Shown here: one piece after another, positions 9,616 through 19,460 of the stretch
How positions within the stretch are numbered: position 1 is the first letter of the stretch
Layout of the letters: every line of letters starts with the position of its first letter
DNA from: Manis javanica
Lineage: Eukaryota > Chordata > Mammalia > Pholidota > Manidae
Direction of reading: 5' to 3'
Length of the DNA stretch: 64,000 nt
NCBI RefSeq assembly: GCF_040802235.1
Contig: NC_133170.1
Location: forward strand, 8,199,001 to 8,263,000
Translations under genes and position numbers: made by a program
Notes under the pieces: generated by a model
Told to the model about the DNA's origin: nothing
Database searches by the model: none
What the model saw: the letters and a program-made list of their open reading frames with translations, nothing else

Positions 9616-11930
9616 AGAGATGAAGGTTGGGTTATTTTCTTTCAAAGCATTTCAGTTTCATGAGGGCAGGTACTGTTACTAAGAGGAGGCGAAGTGGATG
9701 CCAGGCAGCAAAATCAGAAAATAACTATGACAAGTCCTATCTCATTCCTATTGTCTTTTCTAAACAGAGATCACAACTTTTATATATCACGTGGAGAACT
9801 ACTCTTCATCCACTTTCTTGTGTAACCCGTCTATTTCCTTTGGGTAAAATATGCTCTCATCTGCCTTTTGCATATGCAGACTCTCTCTTTGTTTTGGCAA
9901 TGTTTTTAGGTATCAGCCCATCCTGGTTTCTTTTTAGTTATTACTCATCATCAAATGGAAGCAGCCACTTGCTCAGAATGAGCAAATGAATGAATAAATA
10001 AATGAATCACGTGGTAGGATAACAGCCAAACCTTTTAAGTCACAAGCTGTTGTGGTCTGGCTTTAGCGGCTTCCCTTCGTCTTTCAACCCCCTTCACCTC
10101 CAGAGGTCTCCCCTGGCAAGGACAGTATAGTGGGAGTCCTGTCCCTTCCCGCCCCTTCCCCTCCTTTCTCTCCTTTCCTCTCTCACACATACCGACACAC
10201 ACCCACATTTCTTCCCCCACCTCTCACGCAGATACATGGCAGGTCAGCATGACTTGGCCTTCTACTGTACCTTGCCTGCATTCTGAGATGTCACCCTGGG
10301 TCTCTGTAAGGACCCCTCCTGTCTCATGGACTCCTATACCCACAGAGCTCAGGCCACTAATCAAAGGAACTTTTATGGTGTCCGTGACATAAACTTTTTG
10401 AGGAAATGAGTTATCCTGGTCTGGATACTAGGAGGCGAGGGCTGGTTCTCTGGGCCCTCTACCCTTAGTCTAGACCTGAGGTATTTTGCAGCTCTCCTTC
10501 CTACTTTGTGGCTTGCGGTTGTCCTTTTCCATGTTTCATTGAAGAAAGATTATTTTCCTTCTATTTTTTAAATTTGTTTTTGGTGGAGTTTGAGGGAGCA
10601 GAGAAAAGTAAAAATTCTGCTACTCCTTCTTCTTGAACCAAACTCTTCTTCAGAATGATTTCAATCTGTTCGAGGGTCTCACTTGGACATCCTCCAGATG
10701 TATCAAAATTAAAAGTGAAACGTTCACATTAACAAGTGAAAACATATTCCTTCTGTCCTTGTACCATAATTCTCTTCCTTCTTCAGTTTTTCCTGCCTTA
10801 AGAAGATGAGGTAACATCATGTCCAGTAGCCTCAACTCTGGAATTCTGGAGTTTTTCTTGACCATGTCCCTCTCTTTTACCCAAAACAGCAAATAGCTGC
10901 CAAATCTTATGCATTTTACCTCTTTTGCTGTAAATACATAAATACTGTGACTAAGTAAATACCTCTCAAATATGTCTCCCTTTCTCATTGCCTGAAGCCT
11001 AGACGACACTAAGTCTTGCCTATTCCACTTCACCAGCTTTTGTTTGATCTGGCCTCCTTGTCTTTATTCTTAGTTTTTTCTTACCCAAATAGGAATATTA
11101 AAGCCAGTGGGGAATGGGGTGGCTTAACCAAAGCAATTAAAGATGATCGTCAACCATTTCCAATGCCTCCCTCCAAGCATACACATAAAAATCAAGGGAT
11201 GTGCAACAGCCACTCGCTTCCAGAATGTTCCAGCTTTCTCGTTACTTCTCTCCTTTGAAGCCGACCTCGATGCTGTATGAACCATTTTCCTGCCGTGTTG
11301 AAGTGCTGGAGAAGAGAGGTGGACGATGGAACTTGTCTCTTCCAAATCTGTTCTTAGCCAGCTCTCAGATAAATAAGCAAGTGTCTGGTACTAAGTAAAT
11401 CTTCATAATGTAATAAAGGCTATACTTTTGTTTCTGAGAAGAATGATCTATTTAACAATTTTTTTTTAAAAGAAGAACAAACAGTCCCATTTTTTCCGAT
11501 GAATTGGTCCATACTTTAGGAATGATGGCAGCAGGGTGGAGTCCTGGTCCAGCTTTTGATGAGTTCAGCCAGCAGAGCCGAAGTGATTTATGAACAGGAG
11601 AAAATAGTTTCACTGTCCTTCAGCGGCTCAGGGAACATTATTCGTAGAGGACACCTAGTGGTGCTTTGCAGAAATTCCCTTATGCTGATAAACGGTACCC
11701 TTGAGTATTAATAGCACTTACAGCAGGGCATGTAGCCAAATATAACAGAGGCATGATGAGACGAGAGAATACAAACCAAAGCTGACTGCTGTAACCGATA
11801 ACCTCCAAATTCCTGGTGGCTTGATAGAATAGACGCTTGTTGACACACAAGTGACCTGAGCACTGAAAAAACATACTTTATGTGTGGATAGGAAGATTCA
11901 ACAACATAAGGATATTGCTTCTCAAAACAA
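9616..11930. other. unrecognised sequence, no gene
   Basis: Contains a pyrimidine-rich stretch at about 10138-10220 (C/T runs, then a CACA-rich end). Open frames of 120-127 codons at 9627-9989 (+) and 10650-11033 (-) lack domains, flanking splice signals or any resemblance to families I know. I treat them as chance. Confidence 0.4.
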
Positions 11931-11934
11931 AACA

Positions 11935-12080
11935 AATTAAAATACAATACTGTATACTGAAATGGGCATGGCTATATAACATTTTCAAGAGTCATCAAAC
12001 TGTGCACTTCAGATCTATGCATTTCGCTATTTATAAATTATACCTCAATCTACAAAACAATTTTAAAAAAAGAACACCTG
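11935..12080 (+). mobile_element. L1M 3' end fragment, sense
   Basis: 'ATCAAACTGTGCACTTCAGATCTATGCATTTCGCT' and 'AAATTATACCTCAATCTAC' followed by an A-rich tail match the terminal 3' UTR of old L1s, where the usual text is close to 'GTACACTTAAGATTTGTGCATTT...TTATACCTCAAT'. Only the last 140 bp is present. Confidence 0.75.
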
Positions 12081-12439
12081 GTAGAAAGTTAGAAAAGGAG
12101 AGCAATAAAAGAGAGAAAGGGGACACCATATATTCAAATGCATACAATCTCAATAGTTTAAAGAGAATGGTGCTACATTTGAAAAAATAAACAATTAAAA
12201 AAAGAGTGGTCTGAATGTATGAATAATCAAATAGAATAGAAAACTCAGAAAGGTACCCAAGTGCAAACAGAAATTTAATAAAATATAAAGTAACTATCAG
12301 AAATCTAATCAATTATTTAGTGAATGTTTTTGGGATAACTGTAAGTATCTGTCTGTATTCTTCTTTGGAGGAAGGAAGGAAGGAAGAAGGGAGGGAAGGA
12401 GCGGAAAATAACTCATGACTGAGAAAAATACCCTTAGGT
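12081..12439. other. A-rich sequence with a GGAA microsatellite
   Basis: A-rich stretch after the L1M tail, then a (GGAA)n/(GGAAG)n purine tract at about 12367-12402. No gene. Confidence 0.5.
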
Positions 12440-12978
12440 GTTGCATTAGTAAGGGTTCTTAGAGAAATGGAACCAATAGGATGTATATATGTATATGTGT
12501 GTTCATTTATTTGCTGCTTAGGTATGTATGTATGCATTTATTCACTTATTATAGGAAATAGCTCACATGATTATGGAGGTTGACAAGTCTCAACTTACAG
12601 CAGGGCGAATTGGCAAGGTGGAGACCCGGGGAGCTCATGATATAGTTCCAGGCAAAGGACAGCAGGCACCAGACCCAGGATGAGCTGATGTCGCAGTTCA
12701 AATCTTAAGGCCGGAAAAAGTGAGTGTTCCAGTTCCACGCAAGAGGAGCTCTCTTTTCCTCAGGGGTCGGTCAGCCTTTTTGTTTTATTCAAGCCTTCAA
12801 CTGATTGGATGAGGCCCACCCACCTTAGAGGGGCTATCTCCTTTATTCAATCTACTATTTTAAATGTTAATCTCAGCCAAAACACTCTCACAGACATAAG
12901 CAGAATAATGTTTGGCCAAATCTTAGGACACCCTATGACCCAGTTGACATGTAAAATTAACTATCACAGGCCTCACAG
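12440..12978 (+). repeat. old interspersed repeat ('AACCAATAGGATGTATAT' family)
   Basis: In order: 'AGGGTTCTTAGAGAAATGGAACCAATAGG', a TATG-rich tract at 12481-12535, 'CTCACATGATTATGGAGG', 'CAACTGATTGGATGAGGCCCACCCACCTTAG' and 'AGAATAATGTTTGGCCAAATC', ending 'GTAAAATTAACTATCACAGG'. This is a high-copy mammalian repeat I recognise by consensus but cannot name with certainty. Nearly full length, about 15-20% diverged by eye. Confidence 0.65.
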
Positions 12979-14538
12979 AAGAGTAATGTTCTCTGACTGC
13001 CTGTCCTCTTACCTGAAATCTTGATGCCACAAAGTCATAGTATCTTGCTTGGACCACAGAAGAGATGAGGTCTTCTTATTCTCTCCTTATTGGAGAATTC
13101 TTCAGCTATGTTTCCAATCTGTGCCCAGAATTTCTCCATCTTGGCAGCCCTCTACTTCTTACTGAATATGGCTATGCCTCAAATCTACAACAAAATATTT
13201 GTTTAATCAATAAACTATGAGAAACTCATGCTCTTCTACTGTGGTGGAAAGCATCACAGTACGTCACCTCCGACTACCCACTAAGTCACAGTGGCCACTT
13301 GCCACTGCTTTAGTTTAAGGGTGGCTATCGCCTCTCTAGTCATAGGATGCCCCTGACAAACAGAGGCCACACGCTTCTCATTCTCTGCTTTTTTTTTTTT
13401 TAAATCTATTTATCTATTTGAATTTGATCTGTGCTTTGGGTCATGGTTGGTGGTTACATGACTGATATTTAACTTGTATTTATTTCAGTGAGTGCAATTT
13501 AAATCACTCCAAGGCTTCTGAAAGAGTGAAATTGTAAAAAGAGCATCGAGTATAACACAACACTCATGCTTGAATCCTCCACGGTCTAGAGTTATGCAAG
13601 TTATCTCACCATTAGAAAGGTTCTTAACGAGGCAGAATTTGGAGAGAAGCTTTCTGAGCGTCTCAGCGGTGTCACTTTTAATCACAAGGGCACCTGTCTG
13701 CAGAGCATTTCAGTTCTGGGGAAAGGAAACCCTGAACTCACAGTCACCCTCCTGGGCTTAGCTAATTGGCATCAGCTCACATGACTATCTTCTTTTGCAT
13801 CTGTTTTATCCTTTGGAGGAATTCAAAACCACATTCTTGGGTGTCTCAATGAATCAGAGTAAGAGAAAGTCTTGCTGGCTTTTTGGGGGAAAAAAATCAA
13901 TAACCAACCCGAGGCACATTCCACTCTCTGTGTGTCATAATGGGAATACTTCATCAAATAGCAGTGTCAGTGACAAATGGCCTTGTAATGTTAAGTCTCA
14001 TCACCGTGACTGGGAATGTGTCTGTTATACCAGAAACTCTCTTTGTTCCTCTATTCTCTCCTCAGTGCAGATCATGTGCATCTACGTGTCACTGGAAGAG
14101 TTCTCTACTGCCTTTCCTCACCTGCAATTGCTTCTCTGCCTTCTCTTTACGTCACCTCCCCAACGGCCCCCTACCCTTGGAAGATTGAAGGCAAAATAAT
14201 CTGAATCCTTATAAGGATAACAAAACTGAAGCCCCTCTTGAGTTTACTAAGGAAGCAGCTGTTGAAAAATAATGTGGTTCCTCTTAGCTGATAGGTCCTC
14301 AGGTGGAAGAGAACAGAGCAGGAACCCTGCTTTGCATGGGAATGGGCCTTGGTGTTTCCAGGGAAAACTATGAAGTAGTTATGAGGTAATAAGGGAAAAC
14401 ATTTCCTTCTTCAGTAGAGGGTTACACTGTCCTATCACTGGAAATTGATGTCTCTGATAGAAAGGAGTGTTTATGTTTGATTTAGCAGGTTCACTAGTTT
14501 AAAAAGTAGAAGTGTCTGCATTTCACATGTATCTGCAT
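12979..14538. other. unrecognised sequence, no gene
   Basis: Includes a T-run at about 13388-13400. Three overlapping plus-strand open frames of 60-134 codons at 13795-14204 share no domain I know. No CpG-rich start or convincing splice pair was seen. Confidence 0.4.
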
Positions 14539-14544
14539 GTGTAC

Positions 14545-14625
14545 TGTTCTAATCTAGGCCTCCAGAACATCATAGTGCCCAGCACAGGGCAGGTGTTACA
14601 ACATTTTTTGATACCTGAATGAACC
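14545..14625 (+). repeat. L2 LINE 3' end, short fragment
   Basis: 'CATAGTGCCCAGCACAGGGCAGGTG' and 'TTTTTTGATACCTGAATGAA' resemble the extreme L2 3' end (normally ...GCCTGGCACATAGTAGGTGCTCAATAAAT...GAATGAATGA). Short and diverged. Confidence 0.5.
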
Positions 14626-16448
14626 CCTGGTTTTGTAGACAGATACAAGTCTGCTACAAATTGTATTACATCAATGCTTAAAGGCACGCATGAAGATGTT
14701 TCAGTAAATCAGACGAAGCTAACTTCACACTGTGAATCTCCTTCTCCTTGACTTTTGTCCCCTGGAGCTTTAATTTGCCTTTAGCAAAGTGAATTAGTCT
14801 CTTCTCTGCATCCCTTCCCCGACCACGAGATGCAGGAATTCATGGGTGGGAGACAGATGCTGTGATTAAAGAGAATTTCCCATCTGCTCCTGCTGGGTTG
14901 ACATAGGATGCTGCTGTTACAGCAGATTTCCAGATGCCCTGCAAGGCCCTGGCATAGTAGTGGCCAAAGAGATGGGTTGTGGCAGCAGCCTTTCTTGGTG
15001 AGCAAAGGTATTATAGCATTGTTTAGAATTACCAGCATATGGTGATAAAAAGCAGCTCAACATTTAACCATCTTTATGACTGTTTTAAAATGACCTACAG
15101 ATTATTCACTTCCTTAGTGCCAGCACCCTGGCCAGACCACACTGCTCAGCAAGTTCTAAGCTTTGTGATGTGTGCCTACAATTCAAGCACACTGCGACCT
15201 CTCAGAGGAGCTCCAATCAATCTCCATCTCATTCTACTCCCAAGTTGGGGTTCTAATATGGATTCTTCAAACACCACAGAATGGTACCCCTGGCACAGAG
15301 GCAGAGATTATAATGGCAGGAATTAAGGTTAAAAATGGAGGTGGAACTAACAGCACTTGTCAACCATGACTGCTTCTGCTCTCAGATCTCTTAGGATCTT
15401 TGCAGAGCATAAATATGCTGAAACTAACTAGGCATTGGCCTTTAACTTTTGAGTGAACTTTCCCTTATAGAGGTCCTAGGTGCTATGATTCGTGCACGTC
15501 TTCAGAGCTAGGAATAATACCAACAATGATAATCACCCTCTCCATAATAATTCCTCATATTCTTGTTAGTTTAGAGGACAAAGCTTCTGAATCTGTCATG
15601 CACATAAAAAATGTCTATCTAAATAATTAAAATAATGAGCTCAGTTAATTTCCTAGTTATTATGCTAAGACCAGATTATTCAAAGTTGTTACTCATTTAC
15701 AAGACTGTTAATTATCACTAATATTTCTTTTTGTTTATGAAATGAAATGACTGCACTAATGCCTGGAAATAGAAGTGTTGATTGGATAGTCTCAAGATAA
15801 TTGTGAGACTACATTATGGGTAGTGTTTTCCACTTTATTAAAGAAATAAAGCAAAGAGTTTGGTAACCTCAGAGGGAATGTATAGAGTTTATTTGATTTC
15901 AGCAAGGAGAAACAAAACAAAACAAAAACTAGGTTTTCAAAGGACTGGCCTGCTTCAAGTATATTTGTTGTTTTTCAAATGTAACTTAAACTTAATAGAC
16001 CACATCCATAGACCATAAATTAGTAGACCATGGTTCCCAAGAGATTTTGAGTCTTACATGAAAAGTAATAGAATGAAGAACAATATGGCTTGTGAGAGAG
16101 CTGCTAATTCAGGGAACAGAAAATAGTAAATAGCAGTTTCCTTCACTGTTCTGCAGAAGTGAGTCGACACATCTAATGTGAGTCGACACATCCTGAGATG
16201 ATGACTCACATAAGACGTAGGGAGGCCCATTCTCCAGACCTCCTTCCCTCTGAACCTTTGCTCATGGCATTTGCCCTACCAAGACGGTCTCCCTCATTCC
16301 CAGCCTCCTGAGTTGAATCCCTCAGGGAAAACTCACTATCAGCCTCTACCCTGAAGCCCCTCATGAGCACCTTACTTAGAAGTTCTTTCTCCCCTCCCTG
16401 AACTTGTAGAAAATAAATGATCTTTTAGAGTCCTATGTCCTTTATCAG
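14626..16448. other. unrecognised sequence with a 19-bp-period direct repeat
   Basis: TGAGTCGACACATC occurs at 16160-16173 and 16179-16192, a small tandem duplication of period 19. The rest shows no repeat or gene I can name. The 95-codon frame at 15039-15326 has no recognisable domain. Confidence 0.4.
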
Positions 16449-16449
16449 G

Positions 16450-16615
16450 CACTGATTGAATATTTAGTTATTTATGTACATATCTAAACCCTATTTGCAG
16501 ACTCTTGGAGGGAAGGAAATCTGACTTCTATGTCACTGTATTCCTCCTCATAGCTTACATAAAGATGTTCAGAGGGGATGTTAGTACCTACTTTATGAAT
16601 AAATGACTATGGGTT
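16450..16615 (+). repeat. L2 LINE 3' end
   Basis: 'AGACTCTTGGAGGGAAGGAAATCTGAC', 'TCACTGTATTCCTCCTCATAGC' and 'TTTATGAATAAATGAC' follow L2 3' end order (ACTGTAAGCTCCTTGAGGGCAGGGAC...GTATCCCCAGCGCCTAGCA...GAATGAATGAA). Confidence 0.6.
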
Positions 16616-16758
16616 GAATGCTTTTTTGCCTCCAGTATTTTTTCAACTTATCACCGATGCCTGAAATTCAACCATTAGTGGTATACATTTCACTGAATGC
16701 TGTAGATTTTTCCATAAAGGCAAATTGTCCAACATTAGTCAGCTGTCACTTTAGTGGG

Positions 16759-16816
16759 CATATGTACATTATATAGTGTATATGTACATATGTGTGTGTG
16801 TGTGTGTGTGTATATG
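16759..16816. repeat. TG microsatellite with an 11-bp inverted repeat beside it
   Basis: (TG)n at 16791-16810 is preceded by arms CATATGTACAT (16759-16769) and ATGTACATATG (16782-16792), perfect reverse complements with a 12-nt loop. Alternating purine-pyrimidine sequence is a candidate for Z-DNA or cruciform formation. Confidence 0.85.
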
Positions 16817-16954
16817 GAAGTCCAGGATATCATGAGAAGATGAGACTTTTGGGTAGTGGTAAGGGGCAGGGTCGCTGCAAGAAAGGAAGCTGTAGGCAGA
16901 AGCCTTCCAGACAGGCCGGGGGAAGATCTACATCTATGTTTTCTCTAAGGTCTG

Positions 16955-17715
16955 CTAGGTATAGATATTCTCATTAAGGAACTCTGCTACGGAAACATTT
17001 TTTGATAGTTTTTTGCTCTCAAACCGAATTCCAACACGGAATTGCTCAACTCTAAGCCCTTCCTGGAACTTGATATAAGGATTGGCAAGTTTGGTTCCTT
17101 CCAACCTTTTCAAACTGGCCGGATTGCTTGTTCGGAAGCAGCTGGACCCAGGATCTGTCTTCACCACATTAAAACATGTGTCATCCTTCCGTCCATCTGT
17201 GGCAGGACACAGCTGTTATGGTTGCCTTGCCAATCAATCCCGCTTAGGGCTTTCTTCAAATAGTGGCATCTGTTCTTCATCATCTTAATCTGTGGGCATT
17301 TTCCTGAAAGGCCAAGGATGGCCAATTTATCCTTAGACTGGAAACCAATATGCCTCTAACCTCATGTGGCCCAGATTTTATGAATAACATCCATGGTTTC
17401 ATTCAGAAATGTTCCACCTTGCTTTGATTCTTGGAAAAATAGAGATCATTCTATACTCTGCTTTCCAGATGGTTCTGTCTTTAGTGTGCATTCAGCAAAG
17501 TGCCAGGAGCCTATTTTATGAATAGTCCTGGGGAAATGCTCTGAGAGTGCACTGTCAAGGATCATCTCTTTCTCACCAGATGCCACTGCAAATGGTCTGT
17601 GCTCAAATGCAGATTCTGACAGGTTGACCAGTAGCAGGCATTCGTGAGTTGCACAGACCTGAAAGGTTTTCCACTAAAGAGAGGTTTTTGTTGATAAGAT
17701 CATCAAACCTTTCCA
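16955..17715 (-). pseudogene. candidate decayed retrocopy of an unidentified protein
   Basis: On the minus strand a protein-like reading continues for about 240 codons with few interruptions. A 75-codon open stretch (17673 down to 17449) contains 'CATHECLLLVNLSESAFEHR' and 'TIHKIGSWHFAECTLKTE'. After one stop, the same frame goes on through 'NETMDVIHKIWAT' and 'KMMKNRCHYLKKALSG' with only a few more stops. A frameshift near 17180-17200 leads into a 70-codon open stretch (17167 down to 16958) with 'TSNPASLKRLEGTKLANPYI'. The mixed composition and the same frame being kept across stops suggest a decayed coding sequence without introns. I do not recognise the parent gene. No poly(A) tail or target duplication is obvious. 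It could also be a transposon-encoded protein or chance. Confidence 0.4.
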
Positions 17716-17719
17716 ATGC

Positions 17720-18640
17720 TGGTTCATATCAGGTTATAAACACACAGGATGCTGCTGCCCACCATGCAGATTCTACCATCGGTGTTATGTTATCTTTACA
17801 GAGTATTCAGCCATCTATCCATTGTACTCTTCACCCATCAATGATGTATGATTCCACAGCAAATAGCAGACACCAGTTTACTTCTACCCAAATACTTCAC
17901 AATGCTTATTTTGAAAGTTCAATATTTGTTTACTGTATATATATTTTTTCATGACACAATTTATAAATAATAAACTTTGCAAATTTTAAATGAATGTTTA
18001 TTAGATTATGACAAATGAATATATCTATGTAACCCAAACATCTATCAAGATATAGGACATATACTGTCACCCCAGAAACTTCTCTCATTGTCTCTGGGAT
18101 TTAGGTCACTGTAGCTTTAGTTCTATAATAAATTTCCAGAACTCTCTGGTTTCCCCACCCTAAGTAATTGTAAGACAATGTAAGGGTGTAGGAAAATTCC
18201 AGTTGCTCCATGTCTTCATCAACACTTGATATTGTCAGTCTTCTTAATTTTAGCTTTTTCCCGTAGCTCTGTTTCATTGTGACTTTAATTTACATTTATT
18301 TCCTGGCTAATAGCACTGAACACTTTTTAAAATCTGCTTACTGGTCATTCATATACATTATTTTGTAAAGTGTCTGTTCAAGTATTTTGTTCATTTAAGT
18401 AGTTTTGCTGTTTGTCCTTTTATTATAAAGTTGTATGGCTTCTTTATATATTCTAAATGCCAGCCTTGTGAATATTTTCCCTAGGCTATTCTACTCATTT
18501 TTCTAATGACATCTTTTGTTATATATAGTTTTACATTCTGGTAAAATCTAAATAATTTATCTTACTTTACTGGGTTATTGTTTTCTGCGTCCTTTCTTAG
18601 AAACCATTGCTTACAACAAAGTAATTTCTATGTTCCCCTG
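17720..18640 (-). mobile_element. ancient L1 (L1M) 3' part, antisense
   Basis: The antisense of old L1 is read through 'AATTCCAGTTGCTCCATGTCTTCATCAACACTTG', 'GTAGTTTTGCTGTTTGTCCTTTTATTATAAAGTTGTATGGCTTCTTTATATATTCT' and 'TTAGAAACCATTGCTTAC', all in L1 order. At its low-coordinate end, minus-strand 'ACTGGTGTCTGCTATTTGC...GATGGTAGAATCTG' looks like an old L1 3' UTR end. Heavily diverged, non-coding. Confidence 0.75.
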
Positions 18641-19082
18641 TGTGGTGAAGACAAAAAACTTTGCTCTCAGATCTAAATGCTATTTATGAGATCATATATG
18701 TAAAATGAATAGCAAAGGATCTGTACCTACGAGGTGCTCAATAATTATTAGTCCTGTCTACTAGTTTTGCTTGTGAATAGTACTTATAAATGTGCTTCCT
18801 TGTAAAGTGGATATTTCTGAGCTGGTTGAACAACCTAGAATGTGAAGCTTTGGGTCCTAAATATTTCAGTAAAAACTGAAAGACTCCTCCATGCCTGAAG
18901 TGAACCTAGAGACAGGGAGGGTGTGGAGGGCAGGAGCTGCGTCCGCCGGAATCGCATCCTCATGGTTTCGTGTGATATGACTCACTTCCACTCCCTCTTG
19001 ATCCCAGCACTGACATAAGCATATTTAAGGAAAAATGCTCAATTGATTACAATGTTGGCTCTTTGTTGTTAAAGGGACAGTA
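18641..19082. other. mostly unrecognised; short MIR-like tail at 18690-18765
   Basis: 'GTAAAATGAATAGCAAAGGATCTGTACCTACGAGGTGCTCAATAATTATTAG' resembles the 3' end of a sense MIR. The remainder shows nothing recognisable. Confidence 0.4.
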
Positions 19083-19084
19083 CA

Positions 19085-19460
19085 TTTAGCTGCAAGAAAT
19101 AGGAAATCCAGCTGACCATGCTTTGAGTAAAAAGATTTTATTTTCTCACGTAGCAAGAAATACGTGGCAGCTGGTGTTCAGCAGCTCAAAGATATCAGAT
19201 CTGGCATTTCTGAAGTCCTTGGTCTGTCCTTTATTTTCACAAGACAGCTGCCACTGCTCTGGGCACCAGGTTCCCGTTCAAGTCACGAAATGGCATTGCC
19301 AACTATCTCTGTCCCCTTTAGCAGTGAAACAGAAGTTTGTCAGATGTTCCCCAGAAGACTTTTTCTTCAGTCTCCATGGCCCGAAGGTTGTGACATGGCC
19401 ATTTGTAGCTCTAAGGAAGGCTGGATAAGTCCATTTATATGCTCCAGCTTCCATGGAAGG
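19085..19460 (+). repeat. old interspersed repeat, same family as 9205-9615 (tentative)
   Basis: 'GCTGCAAGAAATAGGAAATCCAGCTGACC...AAAAAGATTTTATTTTCTCACGTAGCAAGAAAT' followed by 'GACAGCTGCCACTGCTCTGGGC' parallels the consensus I associate with the 9.2-kb copy. Two overlapping 101- and 104-codon open frames here lie inside the repeat and are discounted. Confidence 0.45.

Noticed and set aside
13795..14204. Three overlapping plus-strand frames (60-134 codons)
   Set aside because: No domain, no splice or promoter context, and three frames open at once indicates base composition.
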